Notes: generated by a model not told the origin, from the sequence alone. A stretch of DNA of 64,000 nucleotides from an uncultured Pseudodesulfovibrio sp. (GCF_963677845.1 NZ_OY782498.1:3479518-3543517), one strand, 5' to 3'; shown: positions 41,202-55,268, counted from the first letter of the stretch. Numbers and translations are program-made.

Positions 41202-41908
41202 CCGAGTTTGCTGGATTACCGTTGACCATTAAAACAAATCCGCGAGCCAAGCGAGTGTTGGTTAAACTTGTACCGGGCGTTGGGTTGGAAGTGGTCGTTC
41301 CTCGCGGCTTTGATCATGCGTTAGTCCCGGATATTTTGTTTGAAAAGCAACGGTGGATAGAACGTACTCGAGACATTTTGCTGGCTGAAGGCCGGGATCT
41401 CTCAGGCGAGTTGCCTGATTTGCCCAATGTTATTGATTTCAAGGCATGGGACCGGGTGTATCAGGTGGATTATTTGGATAGATCCGGTTCCGTAAAGGTC
41501 ATTGAGAATGTGAGCCGGCTTCAGGTAAATGGTCTTGTTGAAGATCGGCGATCCATATTCGAGGCCTTGCAAATATTTACGGCTCAAAAAGCACGTGAAT
41601 TTTTGTTGCCACGTCTGAAATTAATGTGTCGGCACACAGGATTGACGTATTCGGCTTTGCGCATACGGCGACAGAAAACGCGCTGGGGCAGTTGTTCTGC
41701 TCGGGGAACGATTTCTCTTAACGCCAAGTTGCTTTTTTTGCCGATTGAGTTGGTCGACCACCTGCTCCTTCATGAGCTTTGCCACACCAGACAACTCAAC
41801 CACTCAAAGCGGTATTGGGCTTTGGTGGCGTCCTATGAGCCTGATTACCTGCGCCTTGAAGACGAGGTAAAGCATGGCGGAAAGTATGTTCCGAGGTGGT
41901 TTGCCTAG
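41198..41908 (+). CDS. YgjP/DUF45 family zinc metallopeptidase-like protein (M48-like)
   Basis: A 236-residue protein with the zinc motif HELCH (LLLHELCHTRQLNHSKRYW), preceded by the family block RRQKTRWGSCSARGTISLNAKL. DUF45/YgjP proteins are cytoplasmic minigluzincin-like peptidases often found near restriction or RNA genes; substrates are unknown. The ATG overlaps the DUF523 stop (ATGA). Its last four bases overlap the convergent small gene at 41905. Confidence 0.88.
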   Translation: MTEFAGLPLTIKTNPRAKRVLVKLVPGVGLEVVVPRGFDHALVPDILFEKQRWIERTRDILLAEGRDLSGELPDLPNVIDFKAWDRVYQVDYLDRSGSVKVIENVSRLQVNGLVEDRRSIFEALQIFTAQKAREFLLPRLKLMCRHTGLTYSALRIRRQKTRWGSCSARGTISLNAKLLFLPIELVDHLLLHELCHTRQLNHSKRYWALVASYEPDYLRLEDEVKHGGKYVPRWFA

Positions 41909-42144
41909 CTTTCTGCGTCCTCAAATCTGGCTGTGATGATTGCGCCGTCATCTTCGCGAGCTGTGACATCCAGAATTTTGGATTTGCCGTGACAGGCGAA
42001 ACCTTCCGGGCCGTGTGATACATAGCCAGCGGAAATGACCTTGGTGTACGGCATTTGTTCGCGCATTTCGTCAAAATTGATACGGTTGGGAAAGATGACG
42101 GGAACAGCGGTACCGGAAAAATCTTCAAACATTATGTATTTCAT
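41905..42144 (-). CDS. Small uncharacterised protein
   Basis: A 79-residue soluble protein (MKYIMFEDFSGTAVPVIFPN) with strand-like character and a KVISAGYVS core. I do not recognise a family beyond small conserved hypotheticals in this group. AAGGAG eight bases before the ATG makes translation likely. It is convergent with, and overlaps by four bases, the YgjP-type gene, and is divergent from waaF. Confidence 0.72.
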   Translation of the reverse strand: MKYIMFEDFSGTAVPVIFPNRINFDEMREQMPYTKVISAGYVSHGPEGFACHGKSKILDVTAREDDGAIITARFEDAES

Positions 42145-42238
42145 GGGGCGTCTCCTTAAGTGAGCGTCACACTAATGGGAACACGGCGCGAGATCAACCT
42201 GTTGCCTGAGAGTCCCAGACAGGATACACCTGATTCCG

Positions 42239-43276
42239 ATGAGTGAATACAAGAAAATTGGCGTCTGGCAGACTGCTTTTCTGGGCGACGCCGTACTGAC
42301 CCTGCCCATGCTTCGTGCAATCAAGGACCGTTTCCCTGACGCGGAACTACACTTTTTTGTGCGTACCGGTTTTGAATCAATCTTTGCCGGACAGTCAGAA
42401 ATCACCGCTGTTCATGGTTTTGCCAAACGCGGAGCACAGAAGTCTCTGAACGCTGCGGTTCGTTATGGAAGAGCCGTTGGACAACAAGGCTTTGATCTGT
42501 GGATATCGACACATACAAGTTTCCGTTCAGCTTTGGTGAGTGGTGCAACTGGTATCGATCGGCGTATCGGGTATGACAGGCCATGGTTTAACCGTTTTGC
42601 GTACACTGAGACTGTTGACAGAAAATTCAATGAGTTGGATGAAATTGAACGACTCATGGAATTGGTCAAGCCCTTGGGTATTGATGTCTCGGCTCCAAAA
42701 GCGGAGTTGGTGCTTTCAGAAGAAGCTCGTGGCGCGGCTTCGGCGTATTGGGATACGACCAATTTTGGCAGACCTGTGCTTGGGATTCACCCCGGCTCTA
42801 CGTGGCCGACAAAATGCTGGCCTGTCGATTATTTCAGCGAGATCACGTCCCGAGCTGTGGAGAGCGGTGCGCATGTCCTTATTTTTGCAGGTCCCGGAGA
42901 AGAAGATGTAGCCAGACAAGTGGAACAGGGGGCAAAGGCTGATTCTGCTCATGTGACAAATCTGGCGGGAAAGCTTTCCTTGCCAGAATTGGCAGCTTAT
43001 CTTGGGAAGCTTGATGCATATTTGAGCAATGATTCCGGACCGATGCACTTGGCGTGGACACAGGATGTTCCCTTGGTGGCCGTGTTTGGTCCAACCGTCC
43101 GTTCTCTTGGTTTTTTCCCGCGTGGGGACAACTCCACTGTCATGGAAACAGAATTAGCTTGTCGGCCTTGTGGGCTGCATGGCCCCAAGAAATGTCCGGA
43201 AGGACATTTCAAATGCATGAAATTGGTTACACCTGATATGGTTTGGGAGACTCTTCGAAAGAAGCTTGGTGTCTGA
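42239..43276 (+). CDS. waaF: Glycosyltransferase family 9, LPS heptosyltransferase II-like
   Basis: A 345-residue GT-B enzyme of family GT9. It opens IGVWQTAFLGDAVLTLPMLRAI, has LGIHPGSTWPTKCWP at the start of the second domain, and SNDSGPMHLAWTQDVPLVAVFGPT at the ADP-heptose site. The C-terminal block has CRPCGLHGPKKCPEGHFKCM, a cysteine-rich loop found in WaaF-type proteins. It adds heptose to the LPS inner core in the cytoplasm. WaaF versus WaaC identity is not certain. Closed by a strong terminator shared with atpC. Confidence 0.85.
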   Translation: MSEYKKIGVWQTAFLGDAVLTLPMLRAIKDRFPDAELHFFVRTGFESIFAGQSEITAVHGFAKRGAQKSLNAAVRYGRAVGQQGFDLWISTHTSFRSALVSGATGIDRRIGYDRPWFNRFAYTETVDRKFNELDEIERLMELVKPLGIDVSAPKAELVLSEEARGAASAYWDTTNFGRPVLGIHPGSTWPTKCWPVDYFSEITSRAVESGAHVLIFAGPGEEDVARQVEQGAKADSAHVTNLAGKLSLPELAAYLGKLDAYLSNDSGPMHLAWTQDVPLVAVFGPTVRSLGFFPRGDNSTVMETELACRPCGLHGPKKCPEGHFKCMKLVTPDMVWETLRKKLGV

Positions 43277-43310
43277 TTCAAGCAGTGTTTTTGTGAGTAA
43301 ATATCACATA

Positions 43311-43346
43311 AAAAAGGGCAGGCTCATGAGAGCCTGCCCTTTTATT
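43311..43346. terminator. Bidirectional terminator between waaF and the ATP synthase operon
   Basis: AAAAAGGGCAGGCTC / GAGCCTGCCCTTTTATTT with a four-base loop. Ends both the waaF and the atp transcripts. Confidence 0.92.
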
Positions 43347-43368
43347 TGTAGGGTGAGGATCAGATTGA

Positions 43369-43788
43369 CTAGCAGGTGCCTGCATCCGTACCGCTGGACT
43401 TGCAGTTGATGCGCATGATTGCACGCTTCAGAGCAGTCTGGTTGCGGATGGCGTCGATCTTTTCCTTGGCCGCGGTAGCACGCTCTTCAGCACGCTCCTT
43501 GGCTAATTTGGCGCGGTCGGTATCGATCTCGGTGGCCTTTTCAGCAACTTCGGCCAGAATAGTGACCTTGTTGTGGCTGACTTCGGCGAATCCACCGGAG
43601 ACGAAGACGTAATGCGCCTTGCCGTCTTGGTTATAATGGAGATTGCCGATTCCCAGAGCGGACAGGAAGGGAACGTGGTTCGGCAAGATACCGAATTCAC
43701 CCATGATACCGGGTGCGCCCACGTAATCCACGTCCTCGGAAAGTACTTTCCGGTCGGGAGTGACGATCTCAAGTTTCAATGTGGCCAT
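43369..43788 (-). CDS. atpC: ATP synthase F1 subunit epsilon
   Basis: A 139-residue epsilon subunit: N-terminal beta-sandwich ([39 protein letters not shown]) and C-terminal helical hairpin (~88-128, [14 protein letters not shown]). It couples the gamma shaft to the c-ring and inhibits ATP hydrolysis. A short tail with two Cys ([11 protein letters not shown]) is unusual. Last gene of the operon, 12 bp after atpD. Confidence 0.95.
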   Translation of the reverse strand: MATLKLEIVTPDRKVLSEDVDYVGAPGIMGEFGILPNHVPFLSALGIGNLHYNQDGKAHYVFVSGGFAEVSHNKVTILAEVAEKATEIDTDRAKLAKERAEERATAAKEKIDAIRNQTALKRAIMRINCKSSGTDAGTC

Positions 43789-43800
43789 GAATTACCTCGC

Positions 43801-45201
<1,401 letters not shown>

Positions 45202-45214
45202 TCATAGCCCCCTT

Positions 45215-46087
45215 TTATCCTTTCAGCGCTTCCACGCCGCCGACAATGTCCATAAGATCGCCAGTAATGGCGGCCTGCCTTGTCTTGTTGAAGAGCAAGG
45301 TCAGGGAATCCGTCAGTTCGTCACACGCCTTGGTGGCGTTATCCATGGCAGCCATACGGGCAGCATGTTCGGAGCAGGAAGTGTCCAACATACCCCGATA
45401 GACCTGGACCTTGATGAACCGAGGCAGAAGCTCGGCCAGCAGGCCCTCAACAGACGGTTCATATAAGTAGTCTCCGGAGCCACTCTCGGCGGCTTCATCT
45501 TCCTCGGCTGCCATAGGCAGGATGGTGAGGTCGACAGGAGGCTGCTTGGCCATGCTTTGGAATTCACCGAATACAACGTGAACTTCATCGAGTTCGCCGT
45601 TAATGTAGCCAGCAATCAGCTCGTTACCGACGCTTGCGGCCAAGGTGAAGTCGAATGAACTCATGGCGTCGCCTTCGGCGCGCACCATTTCGTATTCGGT
45701 CTTCTTGAAGGTATCACGGGCTTTCTTGCCGATGCAGTACATCTTGATAGCCTTGCCTTCAGAAGCTTTTTTCTTGGCCAGTTTCATGGCCTTGTTGATA
45801 ATATTAATATTGAATGCGCCGCACAGTCCTCGATCGGAAGTAGTGACCATGATACCCACGGTCTTCACTTCGTCCCGGACTTCCAGCAGCGGATGTACCG
45901 ATTCGTCAGCGCCGGCTGCCAAGTCTCCGAGCATCTCATAAAACTTGTCCGCATACGGACGGAAGCGTTCGATACGCTCCTGTGCGTTGCGCAGTTTTGC
46001 CGAGGCCACCATGTTCATGGCCTTGGTGATCTGCTTGGTTTTCTTGACGCCAACAATCTGATTTTGGACGTCTCTTAACGATGCCAT
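45215..46087 (-). CDS. atpG: ATP synthase F1 subunit gamma
   Basis: A 290-residue gamma subunit: N-terminal helix MASLRDVQNQIVGVKKTKQI, GLCGAFNINII in the Rossmann-like part, and a C-terminal helix ARMAAMDNATKACDEL with the conserved TxxR-type end. It is the rotating shaft. It lies 14 bp after atpA. Confidence 0.97.
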   Translation of the reverse strand: MASLRDVQNQIVGVKKTKQITKAMNMVASAKLRNAQERIERFRPYADKFYEMLGDLAAGADESVHPLLEVRDEVKTVGIMVTTSDRGLCGAFNINIINKAMKLAKKKASEGKAIKMYCIGKKARDTFKKTEYEMVRAEGDAMSSFDFTLAASVGNELIAGYINGELDEVHVVFGEFQSMAKQPPVDLTILPMAAEEDEAAESGSGDYLYEPSVEGLLAELLPRFIKVQVYRGMLDTSCSEHAARMAAMDNATKACDELTDSLTLLFNKTRQAAITGDLMDIVGGVEALKG

Positions 46088-46101
46088 TCGCTACCCCTTA
46101 G

Positions 46102-48162
<2,061 letters not shown>

Positions 48163-48166
<4 letters not shown>

Positions 48167-48741
48167 TTGAGCACCACCTTTGTTAAATAGTCATCCACGA
48201 GCTTGTCGTGATCTTCGGCGCTCAGCTTCTCGGCAACGATCTTCTCGGCAGCTTCGATTACCATGTCGGCCATTTCGCCGCGAATGGTTTCGATGGCAGC
48301 CTGTGCCTCGTTGGAAGCGGTGCGCTTTGCCTGTTCGGTCAGAGCTACGGCATCCTTCTTGGCCTTTTCGATGATAGCGGCCTTGATAGCCTCGCCCTGC
48401 GCCTTGGCATCCTCAAGGATCTGCTGCTTTTCCTGCGCCATGTTGGCTATGCTGGACTCAACATCTTTGAGCTTCTTTTCGGCCTCTACCTGACGGGACT
48501 GCAGATCATCGAGATCTTGCTTGATACCGTCGCGGCGCCCCACGAAGAAGTCTTTGATTTTTGCTCCGCCAAACTTGTAAAGCAGTGCAGCGAAAATCGC
48601 GAAGTTGAGCATCCGAAGGCCATAGTTCTTCACGTTTTCAGGCGTGAAAACAGCGTGACCTTCCGCAGCGCTGGCAAAAGCGACAGAGGAGACAGCCAAA
48701 GCGGTCAGCAGGACCGCAAAAAACACATACATCCGTTTCAA
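48163..48741 (-). CDS. atpF: ATP synthase F0 subunit b
   Basis: A 192-residue b subunit. A cleavable-looking hydrophobic N-terminus (MKRMYVFFAVLLTALAVSSV) precedes a second hydrophobic helix (YGLRMLNFAIFAALLYKFGG) and a long coiled coil (~70-190). The extra leader is a recurring feature of Desulfovibrio-type b subunits. The start is TTG 48741, seven bases after GGAGGG. It forms the peripheral stalk with b'. Confidence 0.93.
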
Positions 48742-48760
48742 GATGAAACCCTCCTCTCGT

Positions 48761-49183
48761 CTAAGCCTGGCCCAGGATCTTGCCTGTAGCCTGCTCAGCG
48801 TATTTGTCCACGTCCTTGGTCAGCTGTTCCATGGCGCCCTTGACCTGAGATTTAATCTCGGTACGAGCTGCCTGGATGGTGCTGGATGCTTCGGTGCCGG
48901 CAGCAGACAGCAGGGCCTGTTCTTCGACCACGCCTGCGTCTTTTGCAGCACTCCGAATCTCTCCGGCTTCCTTGCGAGCTGCGGTGAGCTGGGCCTCATA
49001 GTCGGCCACTTTCGTCTCAGCGTTCTCGTTGAAGCCTTCGATTTTCTCCAGCTGATCAGCCATCAACCCCTTGCGTTTCTTGATGATCTCGCGAATCGGC
49101 TTGATGAGCACGATGTTCAGCAAGAAGATCATAACCAAGAAGTTCAGGCCTTGGATAAAAATTGTTTTGTCAGGTAATACCAT
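48761..49183 (-). CDS. atpF': ATP synthase F0 subunit b'
   Basis: A 140-residue short b-type subunit: one membrane helix at residues ~8-28 (IQGLNFLVMIFLLNIVLIKPI), then coiled coil. The presence of both b and b' implies a heterodimeric stalk. First gene of the operon. Start ATG 49183 after a GGGGG stretch. F0 subunits a and c are not encoded in the window. Confidence 0.92.
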   Translation of the reverse strand: MVLPDKTIFIQGLNFLVMIFLLNIVLIKPIREIIKKRKGLMADQLEKIEGFNENAETKVADYEAQLTAARKEAGEIRSAAKDAGVVEEQALLSAAGTEASSTIQAARTEIKSQVKGAMEQLTKDVDKYAEQATGKILGQA

Positions 49184-49315
49184 ACCATATGCCCCCGATG
49201 AGGTTGTGAATTTTGGCGCAAAGTCATTGGGAATTACCCAATTTCAAGGGTTGTGTCAAAGGCTTTTTGCCTTTGAACACCTTGAAAAGTGCACCTTCAA
49301 AACCGACTGCAACTG

Positions 49316-49681
49316 TTAGGATTCTTTTTTCGGTTTTACGTCCGAATTTACGTCGCGACTGCCCATGGCAAGCTCGCCTTCAAGTACCGCGCCTTCTTCG
49401 ACAACAAGGCTCGGTGTCTCGATGTTCCCCTGCAAGTTGGCCGTCTTGTGCAAAACGACCTTGTTTTTTGCCTCAACTTCGCCCTTGAGTCTGCCGGAAA
49501 GTACGAGCTGGCCTACCTTAACCAGCCCTTCCACGACGGCTTCCTGGCCGACAACGAGCGTTCCCTCGGACACCACTTCACCTTGAAAATTGCCGTCAAT
49601 GCGCACTGCGCCTTGAAAATGCAATTTCCCCTGGTAGTTGGTTCCGGCCCCCAAAAACGCATTTATCTCATCTCTCGCCAT
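49316..49681 (-). CDS. Bactofilin (polymer-forming cytoskeletal protein)
   Basis: A 121-residue bactofilin: a central right-handed beta-helix of regular hydrophobic strands (YQGKLHFQGAVRIDGNFQGEV..GTLVVGQEAVVEG..VGQLVLSGRLKGEV) with short disordered ends rich in Lys/Asp. Bactofilins polymerise without nucleotide and organise cell-wall synthesis or polar structures. The ATG at 49681 follows AGGAG. It lies 57 bp after rodA on the same strand and upstream of the atp operon, placing it with the shape genes. A 132-bp spacer with a CAAAGGC/GCCTTTG hairpin (49257-49275) separates it from atpF'. Confidence 0.92.
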   Translation of the reverse strand: MARDEINAFLGAGTNYQGKLHFQGAVRIDGNFQGEVVSEGTLVVGQEAVVEGLVKVGQLVLSGRLKGEVEAKNKVVLHKTANLQGNIETPSLVVEEGAVLEGELAMGSRDVNSDVKPKKES

Positions 49682-49738
49682 GAAAAACCGCTCCTGCAAA
49701 ACCTGTTTGAAGAAAACCGGGCTGGCCCCGTATCAGAA

Positions 49739-50851
49739 TTAGTTCTGTTTGAACAGGAACCGACGCATTGATACATTTAGCACAAGCCCGACTAGACAAA
49801 AATTTACCAGCGTCGCACTTCCTCCATAACTAATGAACGGAAGCGGTATCCCGACTACTGGCATAAGCCCGAGGACCATACCCGTATTAATAAGGATTTG
49901 CCAGAAAAAATAGAAGAACACACCGGCAGCCAGATAGGAGCCGAATAATCCTCGGGCATCCCGTGCAATGACCACCATTTGATATAAAAATACGCAAAAG
50001 AGAGCCAAAAGGAGCAGTGTTCCGAAAAATCCCCATTCTTCGCCGAGCACTGCCACGGCAAAGTCAGTGTGACGCTCTGGTAAGAAACGTAATTGCGATT
50101 GTGTCCCTTGGAGAAAGCCTTTTCCCCAGAATCCACCGGAACCGATAGCTATTTCTGATTGGATGATATGGTAGCCAGCTCCGAGCGGGTCAGTGGTTGG
50201 ATCGAGGAATGTCATGATTCGTTGTTTTTGATAATCGTGCAGAAAAAACCACGACAACGGGAGCAGAGCCGGAATGGCAACAAGCGCAGTTTTGAACACT
50301 CTAGGGGTCACGCCGCGGAAAAGGATCATGCCGCCGAGAATCAGGAGGATGGACAAGCCTGAACCGAGGTCAGGCTGTTTGATGATTAATCCCGCCAGAA
50401 TCATGCCCACGCCCAGTACATAGCCAAGTCGGATGAATCCGAGGGGTTCTCGCTCCTTGGAAAGTATGCGTGCGCCGATGATGAGTATGGCGATTTTGGC
50501 GAGTTCCGATGGTTGGAAATTCATGAATCCAAGATCAAGCCAGCGACGGGCACCGTAGATGGTTTTGCCCATGAAAAAGACGGCAATAAGCAGAATGACC
50601 GTGGTCCAGAACAACGGCCAAGCCATGGTTTTCAGATGGCGGTAATCAAAGAACATGAACACGATCATACCGAGCAGGCCAACCGTTCCCCACAAGAGTT
50701 GCTTGTGGTAATAGGGGGCTAGGTTCATGCCTTCTTCAAGTCGGAATCCACTGGCGGAATACAGATTGAGAACGCCCACCAGAAAAAGGACGACGGCTAT
50801 GCCGAGCAACGGCCAGTTGATGTAGAGCAGTAATCTGCGATCAATTGGCAA
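49739..50851 (-). CDS. rodA: Peptidoglycan polymerase RodA
   Basis: A 370-residue SEDS protein with ten membrane helices. Conserved segments include VLNLYSASGF, RWLDLGFMNFQPSELAKIA, KQPDLGSG and the essential VLGEEWGFFGT loop, ending GGSATLVNFCLVGLVLNVSMRR. It polymerises glycan strands with PBP2 in the elongasome. A TTG at 50851, after AAGGAG, is chosen; it overlaps mrdA by 11 bp. The ATG frame at 50884 would remove that site. Confidence 0.94.
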   Translation of the reverse strand: MPIDRRLLLYINWPLLGIAVVLFLVGVLNLYSASGFRLEEGMNLAPYYHKQLLWGTVGLLGMIVFMFFDYRHLKTMAWPLFWTTVILLIAVFFMGKTIYGARRWLDLGFMNFQPSELAKIAILIIGARILSKEREPLGFIRLGYVLGVGMILAGLIIKQPDLGSGLSILLILGGMILFRGVTPRVFKTALVAIPALLPLSWFFLHDYQKQRIMTFLDPTTDPLGAGYHIIQSEIAIGSGGFWGKGFLQGTQSQLRFLPERHTDFAVAVLGEEWGFFGTLLLLALFCVFLYQMVVIARDARGLFGSYLAAGVFFYFFWQILINTGMVLGLMPVVGIPLPFISYGGSATLVNFCLVGLVLNVSMRRFLFKQN

Positions 50852-52715
50852 CGGGCTTCTCCTTGGATTTGAGGGACAGGGCACGGACCGCTCTGGCCTT
50901 GGCTTTTCTGGCTTCGGGTTTCATGTGAACTTTTCCGTTGAATAAATACTCGATGCACGCCTTGATTATGGGGCCGGCACCACTGCCACCGTGCAGACCA
51001 TGCTCAATGAGTACGGCAATGGCGTAACGGCGACCGTCTTTCTCCGCAATGGCAGCCATCCATGCATGATCGCGAAATCTGTATGGAATTTCATCATCTT
51101 TCAACTCTTTCAGTTCGTCTGTCAGGCGAACCACCTGAGCCGTGCCGGTTTTGCCACCCACAATGACGCCTTTGGTGCGCAGACGACGGCATGTGCCACG
51201 ATTGTTGTCGACTGTTTGTATGAGTGCGTTTTTAAGCAGGGCGACTTGCTCGGGAGTGAGAGGTATTTCCCTTTGAACCACGGTTTTTTCGTCTTTGAGC
51301 AGGAGCGGTTTGAGGAGCTTGCCACCGTTAAGAATGCTGGCAAAGAATCGGACGACTTGAAGCGGGGTGACCAATGTAAACCCTTGTCCGATGGACATGT
51401 TGAGGTTGTCGCCTCCCTGCCAGCCTTCGCCGAATCGTTTGCGTTTCCATGCGCGAGTAGGGATATTGCCTGATTTTTCATGGGGCAGGCGGATGCCGGT
51501 TTTTTCACCGAAACCGACGGCCTTGGCGAATTCGCTCATGCGGTCCACTGTCAGCTTTTTACCCATCTTATAGAAATATACGTCACAGGATTCCACAAGA
51601 GCTCGTTCCATATCGACGATTCCGTGTCCTCCCTTTCTCCAGCAGCGAAAGACTCGACGGCCAAGACGAGTTTCGCCCGTACAGCGTACGGTCTCTTTGG
51701 GGTCAAGCATACCATAGCTCAGGCCGGCACCGGCAACGACGTGTTTGAAAACAGAACCCGGAGGGTAGACCGACTGGATAACGCGGTTCTGCATGGGATG
51801 CAGAGGATTGTCTCGAAGTTTCGCCCATTGTTTCGATGTCAGGCCTGAGGAAAAGTCGTTGGAGTCATATGATGGCGCGGTTGCCAAAGCCAGAAGCTGC
51901 CCCGTGTCCGCATCCATAACCGCCACACCTCCGGCTTCTTCATCCAACCAGTCCATGGCCAGTTTTTGCAGGCCAAGATCTAAAGAGAGGGATATCTCAT
52001 GTCCGGCCCGAGGGTGCTTAAGGACCCGTTCCTGTAACCGACGACCTGTGACGTCCACTTCATATTGCGTCAGTCCCTTGATGCCGCGCATGCGGTCCTC
52101 AAGCATGAATTCAATGCCCTGTTTGCCGACGGTATCCCCAAGGGCAAGTTCTGGATTTTCCGATAATTCCTTTTCATTAGCTTCGGCTACATATCCAAGG
52201 ACATGCGCCAAAAGGGTGCCGTACAAATACAGACGGCGTGGACGAAATTGAATCTCAAGACCGGGCCACCGAAGTTTGTTGGTTTCTATGACGGCCAATT
52301 GGTCAAAGGTGAGGTCCGGGACCAGAATGAGTGGTTCAAACGGTTTTACCCGTTTACGATTTTTTTTGTAGAGAGCCTGAAGTTCGGTGAAATCCCGTCC
52401 GGTCCATTGAGCAACCTGATGCAGGGCTTTTTCAATGTCAGGGCAATCTTCTCGGATCAATCCAAGGGCATATGCAGGTTCGTTGATCGCCAACAGGTCT
52501 CCGTTGCGATCGCGGATTAATCCTCGCGGAGAAAAAATGGATTCCTGACGTAGCTGGTTGTCTTTTGCCTTGAGAGCGAATTCTTCGCCATGGTGAATTT
52601 GGAGGAACCAGAGTCTTACGGCGAATAGACAGAAGAGCCCCAGAATGAGCATCTGGAGGAGCAGCAAGCCGGAGCGGGGTGGCTGTTGGTCGGATTCGTT
52701 ATAAAGATTTGACAT
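50841..52715 (-). CDS. mrdA: Penicillin-binding protein 2
   Basis: A 624-residue class B transpeptidase: one N-terminal membrane helix (~16-38), pedestal domain with the GRDFTELQ and VLGYVAEAN regions, and transpeptidase domain with the SxxK nucleophile in YPPGSVFKHV, a SCD motif in ESCDVYFYKMG and KTGTAQVV. It crosslinks side-wall peptidoglycan as RodA's partner. Its start overlaps the mreD stop by 17 bp. Confidence 0.96.
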   Translation of the reverse strand: MSNLYNESDQQPPRSGLLLLQMLILGLFCLFAVRLWFLQIHHGEEFALKAKDNQLRQESIFSPRGLIRDRNGDLLAINEPAYALGLIREDCPDIEKALHQVAQWTGRDFTELQALYKKNRKRVKPFEPLILVPDLTFDQLAVIETNKLRWPGLEIQFRPRRLYLYGTLLAHVLGYVAEANEKELSENPELALGDTVGKQGIEFMLEDRMRGIKGLTQYEVDVTGRRLQERVLKHPRAGHEISLSLDLGLQKLAMDWLDEEAGGVAVMDADTGQLLALATAPSYDSNDFSSGLTSKQWAKLRDNPLHPMQNRVIQSVYPPGSVFKHVVAGAGLSYGMLDPKETVRCTGETRLGRRVFRCWRKGGHGIVDMERALVESCDVYFYKMGKKLTVDRMSEFAKAVGFGEKTGIRLPHEKSGNIPTRAWKRKRFGEGWQGGDNLNMSIGQGFTLVTPLQVVRFFASILNGGKLLKPLLLKDEKTVVQREIPLTPEQVALLKNALIQTVDNNRGTCRRLRTKGVIVGGKTGTAQVVRLTDELKELKDDEIPYRFRDHAWMAAIAEKDGRRYAIAVLIEHGLHGGSGAGPIIKACIEYLFNGKVHMKPEARKAKARAVRALSLKSKEKPVAN

Positions 52716-53187
52716 TGTGCCGCAGCCTTTGTGGATAAAGATGGTCTATGACCAGCCAGATCAGGAAAAAACCACCAGCTTGCATGGCCCCTTCAATAAG
52801 AAGAGGCTGAAATGGTACGTGTAGGTTGGCCAAAGATGATACGGAGTTGATCAGAATCGGGTGGAGCACGCCTAGTCCCAGCCCAAGAAGTGCCATGAAC
52901 AGGAATGAACGGGCTTCGAATAACCATTGGCCCATGAAATAGAGTGTGGTGATAAGGCCATACCATGCCAGACCGTATCCAAATGGCAAATTCCCTGTGC
53001 CCTCGAGCAGAAGAATCCAGATGATAATTAACGAAATAGTGACCGAAGGTCTTTCTTCTTTTTGTAAAGAAAGAATGAGTCCTGCGGCAAAGAAATCGAT
53101 GCCAGGTATGGTTCTTTGTCCCCAGATTCCGAGGATGGTGTAGCCGCCCCACCAAAGGACGGTCAGGACGTTATTGGTCAGCGGCAC
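52699..53187 (-). CDS. mreD: Rod-shape protein MreD
   Basis: A protein of about 162 residues with five or six membrane helices (TVLWWGGYTILGIWGQ, LIIIWILLLEGTG, WYGLITTLYFMGQW). It is poorly conserved but its place between mreC and mrdA is diagnostic. A GTG at 53187, nine bases after AGGAGG inside the mreC end, is preferred to GTG 53196, which is too close to that site. Confidence 0.88.
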   Translation of the reverse strand: MPLTNNVLTVLWWGGYTILGIWGQRTIPGIDFFAAGLILSLQKEERPSVTISLIIIWILLLEGTGNLPFGYGLAWYGLITTLYFMGQWLFEARSFLFMALLGLGLGVLHPILINSVSSLANLHVPFQPLLIEGAMQAGGFFLIWLVIDHLYPQRLRHNVKSL

Positions 53188-54049
53188 CGTTTGCACCCTC
53201 CTCGCTGACAGGGGCCACGTCCGGGATTTTGCCGGGTGTCCGTTTGAGCAGCAGAATTTCTTCCAGACTGGCCATGTCGACCAGCGGTTCCGCCATGACA
53301 GTGAGGAAGAGGGAAATATCCGAGCGTTGGATACGTGTCACACGGGCAACAGGCAATCCTTTGGGGAATATACCCGACAGGCCGGATGACAACAAAAGTT
53401 CATTTGGCTCAATGGGCGCATTTTGATTGATATACCGCAAGATAAGTTGTTTGCCATAGCCCTGCCCTGCAAGCATGGCTGGAGAGCGCTGTTGTGCGCC
53501 GATGACCGCGATGCGGCTGTTGGGATCAGTAAGAAGAAGGATGGTAGAGGTGGCGGCTCCTGTGCGGAGGACTCGACCTACTACTCCTTTGAGAGACACT
53601 GCGGGCATGTCGTCTTCCACATCTGCACTGCTACCTTTGTCCACGGCGATCGTGTCGAGCGCGCCGGCAGGTCCCATTCGATGAGCAATGACCCGTGCGC
53701 CGAAATATTCCCATTGGTCGGGTGGTGTGAATTCAAGCAGTTTTTCGAGACGTTCAGCAGAACGTGCCTGAGAGTGCAGGAGCATGTTCTCTCTCCTGAG
53801 TTCGGCAGACTGTGCTGTAAGATCGTCGTTTTCCTGTTTCAGACCGACTAGATAAATATATCGATACCAGAAGTCGCTGACCTGATCGGTCACCCATATG
53901 CCTGGACGTAAAATAGCACCGGAGACATCAAGCCCGGTATAGCTCGACAGGGCATCGAGATGTCCTGTGCGCAGGTTCCACGTATACAATGAAAGGTATA
54001 CGAATAATCCTGCCAAGATGATGACTGCTATTTTTTTTGGGCCTTTCAC
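53171..54049 (-). CDS. mreC: Rod-shape protein MreC
   Basis: A 292-residue protein: one N-terminal membrane helix (~5-25), a coiled coil (QENDDLTAQSAELRRENMLL, ~70-105), then two beta-barrel domains with ARVIAHRMGPAGALDTIAVDKGS, VVGRVLRTG and SGLSGIFPKGLPVARV. It links MreB to PBP2 in the periplasm. GTG start. It is separated from mreB by a strong hairpin (54072-54111). Confidence 0.93.
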   Translation of the reverse strand: MKGPKKIAVIILAGLFVYLSLYTWNLRTGHLDALSSYTGLDVSGAILRPGIWVTDQVSDFWYRYIYLVGLKQENDDLTAQSAELRRENMLLHSQARSAERLEKLLEFTPPDQWEYFGARVIAHRMGPAGALDTIAVDKGSSADVEDDMPAVSLKGVVGRVLRTGAATSTILLLTDPNSRIAVIGAQQRSPAMLAGQGYGKQLILRYINQNAPIEPNELLLSSGLSGIFPKGLPVARVTRIQRSDISLFLTVMAEPLVDMASLEEILLLKRTPGKIPDVAPVSEEGANGAADQ

Positions 54050-54071
54050 ACGTAGAGTCCTATCGAACAGT

Positions 54072-54111
54072 TAAAAAGCGCACGGTTGCCGTATTGAAGC
54101 AACCGTGCGCT
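54072..54111 (-). terminator. Terminator/attenuator between mreB and mreC
   Basis: Perfect 13-bp stem AGCGCACGGTTGC / GCAACCGTGCGCT with a nine-base loop; on the minus strand it is followed by five T. Located within a conserved operon, so it likely reduces, rather than stops, downstream expression. Confidence 0.85.
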
Positions 54112-54149
54112 GGTGAACAACTTGTGGGCTTGGTCACGCCGGATGCCGG

Positions 54150-55268
<1,119 letters not shown>

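Noticed and set aside
49230-49275. Sigma-54 promoter upstream of the ATP synthase operon (TTGACAC-N5-TTGAA on the minus strand)
   Set aside because: The essential GG and GC dinucleotides are both altered, so it does not meet the consensus.
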